Assembly: GCA_016938135.1 (NCBI GenBank)
Contig: JAFGVD010000007.1
Coordinates: forward strand, 19,857-83,856
Length of the DNA stretch: 64,000 nt
Source of the DNA: Coriobacteriia bacterium
Lineage (GTDB): Bacteria > Actinomycetota > Coriobacteriia > Anaerosomatales > Anaerosomataceae
Reading direction: 5' to 3'
A program made the position numbers and the translations under genes. The notes beneath the pieces are model-generated. The model saw nothing but the letters and a program-made list of their open reading frames with translations, was not told the DNA's origin and did not search any database. Positions 25,650 to 34,322 of this stretch are shown here, piece after piece (within the stretch, counting starts at the first letter, position 1; each line of letters opens with the position of its first letter).

Positions 25650-26852
25650 ATGGGCGGCAGCAAGATGGACGTAATGACATCGATCGATAGCGGCAAGCTC
25701 TCGCCCAAGAAGATCGCACTCTACGTTGTGTTGGCCCTTGCAGCGATCGGGCTTCCACTGTACTTCCAGTCTGTGGGCAACGCATTCATGGTGCACATCT
25801 TCGCGCTCGTGGGCATCTACATCATGCTCTCTTTGGGCCTGAATATCGTCGTCGGTTACGCTGGCCTGCTGGACTTGGGCTACATCGCCTTCTACGGAAT
25901 GGGCGCTTACGTGGGTGTGTTGCTCGGGTACGTCTTCCAGGGCATCACCGGCGGACCGGGGAGCGCTCTTGCGGGCTTCTCCTACTGGTTCTTGCTCATA
26001 CCGGCGGCGCTTGCGGGCGCTCTTACCGGTATCGCGCTTGGAACGCCGGTACTGCGTCTGCGTGGAGACTACCTGGCGATCGTCACCCTTGGTTTTGGAG
26101 AGATCGTCCGTATCGCGTTGACCAACAACATCGGTGGCCTCACCAATGGCTCGGCGGGTCTACCGCGAGTCGGGGAAATCATCGTTCCCGCAGCCGGGCA
26201 GAAGTGGGTATATCTGAATCTCTCTTCGGCGAACTTCACGTTCTCCAAAGACCTCTTCTGGTACTTCGTGATCGTCGCCCTTGTGCTGTTGGCGGTATTT
26301 GTCATTCGTCGCTTGGACAACTCGCGGCTTGGCCGCGCATGGGTTGCTATGCGTGAGGACGAAGTTGCAGCAGCCGCCACAGGCGTCAACATTATGCAGA
26401 CGAAACTGTGGGCGTTCTCCCTGGGCGCGATGTGGGGTGGCGTAGCCGGTATCACATATGCGTACTGGGTGGGATTCATCAGCCCTGAGTCTTTCAACTT
26501 CATGGAGTCAGTCCTGGTCGTGTGTATGGTCGTTCTCGGCGGTATGGGTTCGATTCCGGGAGCGGCGCTCGGCGCAGTCATCATCGCCGGTCTTCCGGAG
26601 ATTATCCGGTACCTGGCTCAGTCGCCTCTGCTGTCCGGCGTTCTCACAGCCGAGCAGGCATCTGCGATCGGCGACTACCGGTTCTTGATCTTCGGTGGCT
26701 TGATGGTTGTCATGATGGCGCTGAGACCGCAGGGCATTCTGCCGTCCAAACGGCGTGCCCGCGAGCTCACTGAGGCTGAAGCGATTATCGAGGAAGAGAA
26801 TGAGAGTCTCTGGGAGGCCGAGCACAAGCACGACACCCCCCATGGCCTGTAG
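25650..26852 (+). CDS. livM: Branched-chain amino acid-type ABC transporter permease LivM
   Basis: The protein has 400 residues and about ten hydrophobic helices. LSLGLNIVVGYAGLLDLGY is the family signature near residue 65, followed by RLRGDYLAIVTLGFGEI and, further on, GRAWVAMREDEVAAAATGVN, the coupling loop. The C-terminal tail is rich in Glu and ends with His and Asp residues, an extension outside the membrane. It starts two bases after livH, and forms the second half of the channel. Confidence 0.9.
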   Translation: MGGSKMDVMTSIDSGKLSPKKIALYVVLALAAIGLPLYFQSVGNAFMVHIFALVGIYIMLSLGLNIVVGYAGLLDLGYIAFYGMGAYVGVLLGYVFQGITGGPGSALAGFSYWFLLIPAALAGALTGIALGTPVLRLRGDYLAIVTLGFGEIVRIALTNNIGGLTNGSAGLPRVGEIIVPAAGQKWVYLNLSSANFTFSKDLFWYFVIVALVLLAVFVIRRLDNSRLGRAWVAMREDEVAAAATGVNIMQTKLWAFSLGAMWGGVAGITYAYWVGFISPESFNFMESVLVVCMVVLGGMGSIPGAALGAVIIAGLPEIIRYLAQSPLLSGVLTAEQASAIGDYRFLIFGGLMVVMMALRPQGILPSKRRARELTEAEAIIEEENESLWEAEHKHDTPHGL

Positions 26853-26879
26853 GTCGAGAGAGGAAGGTCGGGCCTTAAA

Positions 26880-27665
26880 ATGGCACGATTGGTTGAAGCA
26901 CAGAGCGTGACTATGATGTTCGGTGGCCTCAAGGCCCTGAACAATATCGACTTCCATATAGACGAAGGCGAAGTCGTTGCATTGATCGGCCCCAACGGTG
27001 CCGGCAAGACGACGTTCTTCAACTTGATGACGGGCATCTACAAGCCGACCATGGGCTCGCTCACGTTCCGTGGTCAGTCGCTTGGCGGCCGTAAGCCACA
27101 TCGTATATGCGAGATGGGGATCGCCCGTACGTTCCAGAACATCCGGTTGTTCCAGAACATGACCACACTTGAAAATGTGATGGTCGGGCGGCACACGCGC
27201 ACGAATGCGGGTCCGTTCCGTGCCGTGTTGAGGACACCTGGCTTCAAGCGTGAAGAGCAGCATACTGTGGACGAGGCGCGAAAGTGGTTGAAGTTTGTCG
27301 GTATGGAGAAGAAGGCCAACGAGCTTGCCAAGAACCTTCCCTACGGTGACCAGCGTCGACTTGAGATCGCCCGTGCGTTGGCCAGCGAGCCTAAGCTCCT
27401 TTTGCTCGACGAGCCGGCCGCAGGCATGAACCCTCAAGAGAGCGCATCGTTGACCAAGCTCGTGTCGCGGGTGCGCGACAGTGGCGTGACGGTTCTGCTC
27501 ATCGAGCACGACATGAAGGTCGTCATGGATATTGCCGACCGCATCTTTGTCTTGGACTTCGGCGAGAAGATCGCCGAGGGACTTCCGGCTGAGATCCAGC
27601 GTGATCCCAAGGTCATCGAAGCGTATCTCGGCTCAGGTGCCGATGCGTTGCTGGCTGAGAACTAG
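26880..27665 (+). CDS. livG: Branched-chain amino acid-type ABC transporter ATPase LivG
   Basis: The 261-residue ABC ATPase has Walker A GPNGAGKTT at about 38-46, the LivG-type signature LPYGDQRRLEIARAL and Walker B LLLLDEPAAGMNP. GMNP after the Walker B Glu and the Q-loop ARTFQNIRLF are typical of LivG. It pairs with LivF to power import through LivHM. The ATG at 26880 follows a ribosome site around AGGAAGG. The next gene is 13 bases downstream. Confidence 0.92.
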   Translation: MARLVEAQSVTMMFGGLKALNNIDFHIDEGEVVALIGPNGAGKTTFFNLMTGIYKPTMGSLTFRGQSLGGRKPHRICEMGIARTFQNIRLFQNMTTLENVMVGRHTRTNAGPFRAVLRTPGFKREEQHTVDEARKWLKFVGMEKKANELAKNLPYGDQRRLEIARALASEPKLLLLDEPAAGMNPQESASLTKLVSRVRDSGVTVLLIEHDMKVVMDIADRIFVLDFGEKIAEGLPAEIQRDPKVIEAYLGSGADALLAEN

Positions 27666-27678
27666 GAAGGGAGGACAC

Positions 27679-28383
27679 ATGCTCAAAGTAGAGAACCTTC
27701 ATACGTTCTACGGCCAGATTGAGGCTTTGAAAGGCATCACCGTCAATGTCGAGCAGGGTGAGATCGTCACCCTCATCGGTGCGAACGGTGCCGGCAAGTC
27801 GACGACGCTGAAGACCATCTCGGGTCAGCTTACTCCCCAGAAGGGTTCGATCACGTTTGAGGGTGAGGATGTCACCGGGCTGGAGGCCCATGTCGTGACC
27901 GGCAAGGGCATCATCCAGGTCCCCGAAGGTCGTCACATCTTCCCGCGGATGAGCGTTGAAGAGAACCTCGAGATGGGCGCTTTCCTGCGCAAGGACGATG
28001 AGATCAAAGACGACATCGCGATGGTATACGACCTGTTCCCGCGCTTGAAGGAGCGTCGCCTGCAGAAGGGCGGCACGCTTTCCGGCGGCGAGCAGCAGAT
28101 GCTTGCCACCGGTCGTGGTCTCATGGCGCGTCCGAAGCTTCTGATGCTGGACGAGCCCTCCATGGGTCTTGCGCCGGTCATCGTGGACGTCATCTTCGAC
28201 ACCATCGTTCGCATCAACAAGGAGGGCATGACCATCCTGCTCGTGGAGCAGAATGCGGCCATGGCCCTGCAGGTCGCCGACAGAGGCTATGTGTTGGAGA
28301 CCGGTTCGATCGCGCTCGAGGGTGGCGGCAAGGAGCTGCTGCACAACGAGCAGGTCCGCAAGACGTATCTGGGCGAAGTCTAG
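27679..28383 (+). CDS. livF: Branched-chain amino acid-type ABC transporter ATPase LivF
   Basis: The 234-residue ABC ATPase has Walker A GANGAGKST, the LivF-type PEGRHIFPRMSVEENL after the Q-loop, signature LSGGEQQML and Walker B LLMLDEPSMGLAP. ATG 27679 follows GGAAGGGAGG and is chosen over the longer frame, which would run back into livG. It completes the importer and is the last gene of the operon. The convergent amidohydrolase gene ends ten bases further on. Confidence 0.93.
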   Translation: MLKVENLHTFYGQIEALKGITVNVEQGEIVTLIGANGAGKSTTLKTISGQLTPQKGSITFEGEDVTGLEAHVVTGKGIIQVPEGRHIFPRMSVEENLEMGAFLRKDDEIKDDIAMVYDLFPRLKERRLQKGGTLSGGEQQMLATGRGLMARPKLLMLDEPSMGLAPVIVDVIFDTIVRINKEGMTILLVEQNAAMALQVADRGYVLETGSIALEGGGKELLHNEQVRKTYLGEV

Positions 28384-28393
28384 TCCTAACGGA

Positions 28394-29695
28394 TCATCTG
28401 ACGGCTGCCCGGTTCGCCTTCTCGGTGACCCGGGCAGCTGCTTGTCTGATGGAGATAGTGGAGAAGGTCGGCATGCCGCCTAACACGCGCGCCGCCCCTC
28501 CGGACACAACGGCTTTGACGTTATGGGCAGCGCCTGAGGACACGAGGGCCTCTAAGGGATGACCCGTATCGCCGATCTTCATGGCGATGACGTCGGCGTT
28601 GTAGCCGATCTTGAGTCGTCCGAAGCGGTCGCCCAGGCCGAGGACATCGGCGCCGGTCTCGGTCATCATCAGAACCAACTGCGATGCGGTCAGGCTGGGC
28701 TCGATCTCTTTGAGTACCCGCGCCTCGGCGAACAGGTCGAGGTCGGTATTGGACGCCGCCGAGTCCGTTCCAAGCGCGATGCGCACCCCTGCGTCGAGGA
28801 GCTTGCGCACGGGTGGTTCTCCGTTGCCGAGGAGCGCGTTGGAGCGGGGGCATAGCACCACTCCCCGGGACTTCCGGGCAAGAAGGTGTGACTCTCCGGC
28901 CTGCAGGTGTACGCAGTGGACGACTATCGCGTCGTCCAGCACCCCGAGGCTGTCGAGGTAGCGGATCGCGCCCATGCGCGGGGGTTGGAACCCCTGTGCA
29001 AGGCGCTCGGCCTTGCTCGCGAAGGGGCCGGTGCCCGCTTTGAGCAGTTGCAGCTCGGCTGAAGATTCCGCTGCGTGGATGCAGAAGGGGATCCGGAGTT
29101 CGTCCGCGGTGCGCTTCATCGCCTTCAGGAGTTCAGGGCCGGACGTATACGGTGTGTGCGGCGATAGCCCGCATCGCATGCGTGGCGGGCACTCCTCCAC
29201 GGGTGTTCCGGGAAACTCGAGCTTTTGAAGTGTCTCAGGAAGGCGCGACGCATTGATGCCCAGGACTTCCCAGAAGTACACGCCCCCGAGGCCTGTGTCT
29301 CCGGCCGCAGCTGTCGACTCGGGACCGTACACGATGTCGCCGGCGACCGTGGTGCCGCCAAGCAGGCATTGTGATGCACCCTCCGCCGCCGAAGCGGCGA
29401 AGTCGTCCCCGTTGAGAGATAGGATGACGCGGGTGATGCGGTCGATCCACGATGGAAGGTCTTTGTCCGGAGGCACCACGCCATGCAGTGCCGTGAGAGC
29501 GAGGTGGGTGTGGGCGTTCACCAGACCGGGCATGATGACGCACCCCGGATGATCCCGCAGTACCGCTCCGGGATGTCGCGCCACCAGGGCGTCTTTGGTA
29601 TCCACGTCGTGTATCCGGTTGCCGCTGATCAAGACAGCGCCATGTTCCAGGGTCTTGGCGCCGGGAGTGATCGCCCAGTCGCCCGCGATGATCAA
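28394..29695 (-). CDS. Cog0402-type amidohydrolase (MtaD-like or aminofutalosine deaminase)
   Basis: The 433-residue metal-dependent hydrolase has HTHLALTALHG (HxH metal site) near residue 60, a His in LSPHTPYT, HAAES, and the catalytic Asp in LGTDSAASN, in the order of adenosine-type deaminases of cog0402. These deaminate S-adenosylhomocysteine, methylthioadenosine or aminodeoxyfutalosine. TTG 29695 is preferred: its last bases overlap the TGA of the MTAP gene, and GAGGAG lies just upstream, so translation is coupled. Next to a MTAP-family enzyme and near the futalosine pathway genes, a role in nucleoside salvage or in menaquinone synthesis are both plausible. Confidence 0.85.
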   Translation of the reverse strand: MIIAGDWAITPGAKTLEHGAVLISGNRIHDVDTKDALVARHPGAVLRDHPGCVIMPGLVNAHTHLALTALHGVVPPDKDLPSWIDRITRVILSLNGDDFAASAAEGASQCLLGGTTVAGDIVYGPESTAAAGDTGLGGVYFWEVLGINASRLPETLQKLEFPGTPVEECPPRMRCGLSPHTPYTSGPELLKAMKRTADELRIPFCIHAAESSAELQLLKAGTGPFASKAERLAQGFQPPRMGAIRYLDSLGVLDDAIVVHCVHLQAGESHLLARKSRGVVLCPRSNALLGNGEPPVRKLLDAGVRIALGTDSAASNTDLDLFAEARVLKEIEPSLTASQLVLMMTETGADVLGLGDRFGRLKIGYNADVIAMKIGDTGHPLEALVSSGAAHNVKAVVSGGAARVLGGMPTFSTISIRQAAARVTEKANRAAVR

Positions 29696-30540
29696 CGCGG
29701 CTCCTCTGGAAGTCCCAGCAGGCTTGGCTTGCGCAAGTCCATGCATCCGCATGCAGCCTGCAGGTCCGCCTCGGCAACCGTGTCGAGCACACATCGCGCG
29801 ATGGTCTCGGACTCATCGAAGAAGATCGACTTCATCTCGGCGTGTTCCCACTCCTTCACGACACCCTCGCCGTAGTTGACGACGATGTAGATGCCTGCGT
29901 AGCAGGCGCCGATATCGCGCGATAAGAAGACCTCGGGTGCGAAGGACTGGCCGATGACGTCTCCGCCAAGGCGCTTCATGTAGTCCACTTCAGCCGGCGT
30001 CTCAAACCGCGGGCCGTCAGTCACCAGGTACGTGCCTCGCCGGTACACCCTTGGGAAGGCGGGGCTCGCCGAGAGGTACAGGTGACGCGACAGATCCGGG
30101 CAGACGGGCTGCCGCATGACGAGCAGATGGTCTCCTCGGACATAGATGTCTTGCTTGACGGTGAGGTCGATGAAGTCATTGGGGACGACCACGTCGCGCG
30201 GATCGAGCAGATGGTTGAGCGAGCCTACGCCACCATCGGCCACCACCTTGCGGACGCCGGCCTCGTGAAACACCCAGAACACCTGCAGTGAGGCGTCGCC
30301 GCGCTTCACATTCCGCCGCCAGCCGTGCATCTTCACGGCTAAGGCATGCCGTGTGCCGAGCGGCCCGTCCACGCTGAAATGCGTGAATGCAGGAGAGCGG
30401 CCGAACGGCGTGTCGAAGACGAGGTCTTCAGCAAGTACCGTTACACGCTCGTCTGCCAATCCGGCAGGGAACGCGAATGAGAGTGTGCCGCTGCCTCCGC
30501 AGATGCCGAACTGCGCGTGCGGTACTATGGTGCCCGCCAT
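29692..30540 (-). CDS. MTAP-family nucleoside phosphorylase
   Basis: The 282-residue protein matches the methylthioadenosine/purine nucleoside phosphorylase family: GICGGSGTL phosphate loop near the start, the HGWRRNVKRGD region, VADGGVGSLN, and the substrate-site TDGPRFETPAEVDYMKRLG with the conserved Glu and Met. The product would be adenine or hypoxanthine and a ribose phosphate. It lies between NDH-2 and the amidohydrolase, with which it is translationally coupled. An analogous pair could turn aminofutalosine into dehypoxanthinylfutalosine, but ordinary methylthioadenosine salvage is just as possible. Confidence 0.85.
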   Translation of the reverse strand: MAGTIVPHAQFGICGGSGTLSFAFPAGLADERVTVLAEDLVFDTPFGRSPAFTHFSVDGPLGTRHALAVKMHGWRRNVKRGDASLQVFWVFHEAGVRKVVADGGVGSLNHLLDPRDVVVPNDFIDLTVKQDIYVRGDHLLVMRQPVCPDLSRHLYLSASPAFPRVYRRGTYLVTDGPRFETPAEVDYMKRLGGDVIGQSFAPEVFLSRDIGACYAGIYIVVNYGEGVVKEWEHAEMKSIFFDESETIARCVLDTVAEADLQAACGCMDLRKPSLLGLPEEPR

Positions 30541-30558
30541 AACGTGTCCTCCTTCGTC

Positions 30559-31833
30559 CTACCGGTGCATGCTGAGCATCTCGCGTAGGCGCTTGCTTGC
30601 CAGTGAAACGCCACCCACCTGCCACCAATAGAGCACATACGTGAGCCGCTTCATGATGATAGCCGGCAGTCCTGACAAGTTCATTCCGAACATCCAGCCA
30701 ACACCCCAGCTGGGCCCGACGCTGACGAACTCGCCGTGCATGTTGGGCTGAAACGGCGTGGGCGCCTGTCCGTGTACTTCTCGGACGATGTTCTCGGCGG
30801 TGTGCTCGGCCTCTCTGATGGCGAACTGCGCCAGCATGGGGATCGTCTTGTTGGTTGCCGGGTCGCGGAAGGCTGCGACGTCGCCAACGATGTAGATATC
30901 GTCATGTGCGGGTGACTTGCAGGTCTCGGACGTGACGAGCCTGCCGCCGGGATCCGCCTCAAGCCCCCAGCTCACCGCATCGGGATCGGCCTTGGCGCCC
31001 CCGCAGAAGACAAGGACCGCCGAGTCGATCACCGAGCCATCCTCAAGGTGCACACCGTTCTCTTCGACTCGCGAGACCATGGACCCGGTGAACAGCTCCA
31101 CACCGAGTCTGGCGAGGCGCTTCTTGGCGCGCTCGCGGAGGCTCTTGGGCAGGTCGAACAAGATGTCGGGACGCCCTTCTATGAGCCTTACTCGAAGATC
31201 GGCGGGATCCAGCCCGAATGCCCGCATCCGCTTGGGCAGCAGTTGTGCCAGCGTGCCGACGATCTCGACTCCGGTGGCTCCACCGCCGATGACGGTGAAG
31301 GAGAGCGCACGGGTTCTCTCGGCAGGTTCTTTGAGTTTGACCGCGGCGCGGAACTGCACCTCACCGCGACGCTGGAGCTCCTGCGCATCGGCCACCGACC
31401 ACATCGTGACGGCGTGCTCTTTGAGCCCAGGGACGGGGGGCACGAAGGCGATCGCACCGGTGGCGATAGCCAGCCGCCAGTAGGGGACCGTGTCGGTGGC
31501 CTCACCGCGCGGGCCCACCGTCACGACGTGCTCGTCAGAGTGCACGGCATCCAGACGGTTGTAGCAGACCGTGACGGGGAGGTCTTTGAACACGGTGGGA
31601 TGCCACAGCTCGCAGAACTCCGAGCGAGCGGGACCCACGGCGACCAGGTCAAGCTCGGAGAGCGCCTGCTGGCACGGGTTGGGTTCGATCAGCATGATCT
31701 CGACGTCTGGAACGCCTTTCAGCTTCCTGCCGAGATTCACGGCTAATGTGGTCCCGGCGTATCCGCCACCGGCGATCACTATCCTGCGACCGACTCCGGG
31801 CGTGGCGCACGTGGACGAAGGCGCTTGCTGCAT
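30559..31833 (-). CDS. Type II NADH dehydrogenase / FAD-dependent pyridine nucleotide oxidoreductase
   Basis: The 424-residue flavoprotein has the FAD-binding GxGxxG near the start (IVIAGGGYAGTTLA), a second dinucleotide fold VIGGGATGVEIVGTL for NADH, and the FAD contact IYIVGDVAAFRDP. It ends in a hydrophobic and aromatic segment that would dock it to the membrane, as in NDH-2. It should pass electrons from NADH to menaquinone without pumping. ATG 31833 follows AAAGGAG; longer in-frame starts lack it. It is the first gene of the three-gene minus-strand set. I assign NDH-2 by its architecture; a sulfide:quinone reductase lacks the Cys pattern seen here. Confidence 0.82.
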   Translation of the reverse strand: MQQAPSSTCATPGVGRRIVIAGGGYAGTTLAVNLGRKLKGVPDVEIMLIEPNPCQQALSELDLVAVGPARSEFCELWHPTVFKDLPVTVCYNRLDAVHSDEHVVTVGPRGEATDTVPYWRLAIATGAIAFVPPVPGLKEHAVTMWSVADAQELQRRGEVQFRAAVKLKEPAERTRALSFTVIGGGATGVEIVGTLAQLLPKRMRAFGLDPADLRVRLIEGRPDILFDLPKSLRERAKKRLARLGVELFTGSMVSRVEENGVHLEDGSVIDSAVLVFCGGAKADPDAVSWGLEADPGGRLVTSETCKSPAHDDIYIVGDVAAFRDPATNKTIPMLAQFAIREAEHTAENIVREVHGQAPTPFQPNMHGEFVSVGPSWGVGWMFGMNLSGLPAIIMKRLTYVLYWWQVGGVSLASKRLREMLSMHR

Positions 31834-32248
31834 GTGGGCTCCTTTCGCAAGCCTCATGAGTAAGTACCCGAATGGCAGCGCTGCCGGGTGCGGTCGAACG
31901 GGTATCCTCGTGACAATTCTGTCGCACCGACTCACCAAAGCGTTGGTGCTCGCATACCAGTATGACACAAAACCGCTGGTAGATGGCTTGTCAGAGTTGG
32001 CACACGCGTTGCCGAATTCCCTCCTGTCTCGCGGCTCGATGCCTACGTCAGTTCGCGGATATCAGGCATTTGATGTAGTAGAACGATCGAGCCTGGAGGT
32101 ACGGTAGCGTATGGCGTCATCGGTGACCTTGATCTTGATGCCCGCGTCCTGGCCTCGCATCTCGGATGGTGACTCGTGACCCAGTGCCATCCTCTACAAT
32201 GACGGGTAGCCGGAGCTTGAGAACGAGCGTTGGGACGATAGGAGCAAG
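31834..32248. other. Intergenic region, divergent promoters
   Basis: About 415 bases with no convincing protein or RNA gene. Two small features stand out: CATAC-CA-GTATG (31953-31964), an inverted repeat that could be an operator for NDH-2, and TACAAT at 32195-32200, a possible -10 box for the rightward methyltransferase transcript. The frame 31571..32107 on the plus strand has no family resemblance and I regard it as noncoding. Confidence 0.4.
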
Positions 32249-32272
32249 ATGACACGCCCCGCTTACAACTGA
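32249..32272 (+). CDS. Seven-codon leader minigene
   Basis: ATG at 32249, preceded by AGGAG, opens MTRPAYN and its stop TGA shares its last base with the ATG of the methyltransferase (TGATG). The methyltransferase itself has no ribosome-binding site, so it is probably translated by reinitiation after this minigene. An alternative is that a base is missing here in the assembly, which would join the two frames. Confidence 0.45.
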   Translation: MTRPAYN

Positions 32273-33111
32273 TGCAAAACGAATACGCGCTCCTCGATAG
32301 CGGCGAAGGCCGCAAGCTCGAGCGATTCGGCTATGTGGTCTTGTCACGTCCGTGTGAGCAGGCGGTCTGGGAACGGCAGGACCCGGAGGCGTGGGCGGTC
32401 TGCTCGGCGTCTTTTGACCGGGAACACGGATGGACGGCCTGCGGCGGGGCACAGATGCCCGACAGCTGGGTCGTGACGATCAACGACATCACGATGAGAC
32501 TTAAGCCAAGCCCTGCAGGGCACCTGGGCGTCTTTCCGGAGACCCGTGAGCTGTGGGGCATGGTCACGGACACGCTGAGGGGCGCGCAGGTGAAAGGCTC
32601 AGGGGTCCTGAACCTGTTCGCGTATTCGGGCGGAGCGACCATGGCCGCGGCGCGCGCCGGCTTTCCCGTGTGTCACCTGGACTCCTCGAAGTCGATGGTC
32701 ACCCGCGCTCGGGACAATGCTGCGCTGAATCACTTGGGTGATGCGCCCATTCGCTGGATCGTCGAGGACGTCAACAAGTTCTTGGACAGAGAGATCCGCA
32801 GGGGTCGGCGCTACGATGCCATCATGCTCGATCCGCCGTCGTTCGGACGCGGCGCCAGAGGCGAGCAGTACAAGATCGACAGGGATCTTGTTCTCACGCT
32901 TGAGAAGTGCAAGGCCCTGTTGACCGAGAAGTCCGTGTTTCTGTTGCTTACTTCGCATACCCGTGGCGTTACGGCACCGCAACTCGAAGGCGTCGTGGGC
33001 GGGCTTATGGGCCGCGGCAAGACGGCTACGGGTGAGATGGAGCTGACCGGTGCCACCGGTGTGCGCGCTGTTAGCAGCGGGGTATGGGTGCAGTGGAAAC
33101 CCGAACAGTAG
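32272..33111 (+). CDS. SAM-dependent methyltransferase of the RlmI/RlmK-like type
   Basis: The 279-residue protein has the class I methyltransferase fold: NLFAYSGGATMAAARAG (SAM-binding motif I, about residue 107), the acidic motif in CHLDSSKSM, and motif IV DPPSFGRG, the substrate-side motif. This set and the opening LLDSGEGRKLERFG group it with rRNA m5C/m2G-type enzymes related to RlmI and RlmK. It lacks the N-terminal PUA domain of RlmI, so the exact target is unknown. Its ATG at 32272 overlaps the stop of a preceding minigene, and no ribosome site is seen. Confidence 0.82.
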   Translation: MQNEYALLDSGEGRKLERFGYVVLSRPCEQAVWERQDPEAWAVCSASFDREHGWTACGGAQMPDSWVVTINDITMRLKPSPAGHLGVFPETRELWGMVTDTLRGAQVKGSGVLNLFAYSGGATMAAARAGFPVCHLDSSKSMVTRARDNAALNHLGDAPIRWIVEDVNKFLDREIRRGRRYDAIMLDPPSFGRGARGEQYKIDRDLVLTLEKCKALLTEKSVFLLLTSHTRGVTAPQLEGVVGGLMGRGKTATGEMELTGATGVRAVSSGVWVQWKPEQ

Positions 33112-33171
33112 GAGATGTGGGTAATCACTACGTACGCACTATCGTGAACTGTAACAATCAAGGAGGACGCT

Positions 33172-33393
33172 ATGGCCGGCAAGATCTTCTTCAGAGAGCG
33201 TCGCAAGGTCGACGAGGGCGAGAAGAAGCCGCGCTTCAACGTGGTGGCGACTCAGGGTACGGATCTCAAGTTCCAGGTCAAGCACATGCGTCGCCAGGAA
33301 CTCGAGATCATCGCCGAGTCTGCCGGTGCGGAGCTCATCGAGCTTGAAGTCGAGGAGAAGGGCCGCAAGCGGGAGTCGAAAGACAGCGAGTAG
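33172..33393 (+). CDS. Small charged protein of unknown function
   Basis: The 73-residue protein is highly charged, with Lys/Arg/Glu throughout and few hydrophobic residues (MAGKIFFRERRKVDEGEKK at the start). It has no signal or membrane segment. AAGGAGG lies about six bases before ATG 33172, a strong ribosome site. I recognise no family, though the frame and ribosome site argue it is real. It lies 77 bases before the molybdenum-storage-like gene and may be linked to it. Confidence 0.6.
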   Translation: MAGKIFFRERRKVDEGEKKPRFNVVATQGTDLKFQVKHMRRQELEIIAESAGAELIELEVEEKGRKRESKDSE

Positions 33394-33470
33394 CAGTATT
33401 CTCTGTTCCGGGCGACTGATGCACACTTGAGACGCATACGTATACGCACACGCAGACATGGAGGTAGCCG

Positions 33471-34301
33471 ATGCCGCTCATCCGCGAGCGAGACAGCAAA
33501 CGACTGCACATCAAGGGCAGGCTGATGGGCGAGAGCCTTGTGAGCGAGTCGTTCCTTGACTCGCTGGAGGTGGCGCCGCAGCAGAGGTTGTTCCCTGATG
33601 TGAATGTGATGAAGATCGGCGGACAGTCGATCTGTGATCGCGGAAAGCACGCGCTGCCCGGCATCATCGAGGAGATCGCGGCAAACAGGGACGAGCACAA
33701 GATGCTCCTGCTGACCGGTGGCGGCACACGGAGTCGGCATATCTATGCCATCGGACTTGAGCTGGGCATGCCTACCGGCATCATCGCGGCTTTCGGAAGC
33801 TCCGTCTCCAAGCAAAACGCACTGTTGGTGGCTACGCTGCTCTCTCAGCATGGTGGTATCGAGATAGACCAGGACGCCATCATGAAGCTGCCCAACTACT
33901 TCGCGCAGGGCTGCATCCCCGTGACGCAGGGGATGCCGCCCTATGACTACTTCGCCATACCTCCCGAGAAGGGGCGGATCCCCATCCATCGGACCGACGT
34001 GGGAACGTTGCTGATGGCCGATCTCATCGGTGCAAAGAGTTGTATCTTCCTCAAAGACGAGCGGGGGCTTCACACCAACGACCCCAAGAAGGACCCCGAG
34101 GCGGAGTTCATCCCGAAGATCACCGTTTCGGAGTTGCGCGAGATGCACCTGGACGACCTCATCATCGAGCGTCCATGCCTTGAGATCCTGGAGAACAGCC
34201 AGGTGGTCGACCACATCCAGATCATCGATGCGACGCAGCGCGGCAACATCACCAAAGCGTTGGCCGGCGAGCACGTGGGGACGCTTATCACTCGGGACTA
34301 G
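33471..34301 (+). CDS. Molybdenum storage protein-like subunit (MosB-like, amino acid kinase fold)
   Basis: The 276-residue protein is a member of the amino acid kinase superfamily. Its sequence parallels the MoSto beta subunit of Azotobacter: VMKIGGQSICDRG against VIKIGGQSVIDRG, LLTGGGTRSRHIYAIGL, GSSVSKQNALLV, GMPPYDYF, PIHRTDVGTLLMADLIGAK, IFLKDERGLHTNDPK and LAGEHVGTLIT. MoSto forms a hexameric cage that packs polymolybdate or polytungstate with ATP. Azotobacter has two different subunits; only one gene is present here, so the cage would be a homo-oligomer. It fits the Mo/W need of the formate dehydrogenase and AOR. A plain UMP kinase is the alternative, but those lack these motifs and are shorter. 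Confidence 0.85.
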   Translation: MPLIRERDSKRLHIKGRLMGESLVSESFLDSLEVAPQQRLFPDVNVMKIGGQSICDRGKHALPGIIEEIAANRDEHKMLLLTGGGTRSRHIYAIGLELGMPTGIIAAFGSSVSKQNALLVATLLSQHGGIEIDQDAIMKLPNYFAQGCIPVTQGMPPYDYFAIPPEKGRIPIHRTDVGTLLMADLIGAKSCIFLKDERGLHTNDPKKDPEAEFIPKITVSELREMHLDDLIIERPCLEILENSQVVDHIQIIDATQRGNITKALAGEHVGTLITRD

Positions 34302-34322
34302 CGCGACCCGGCTTGGCCTAGC

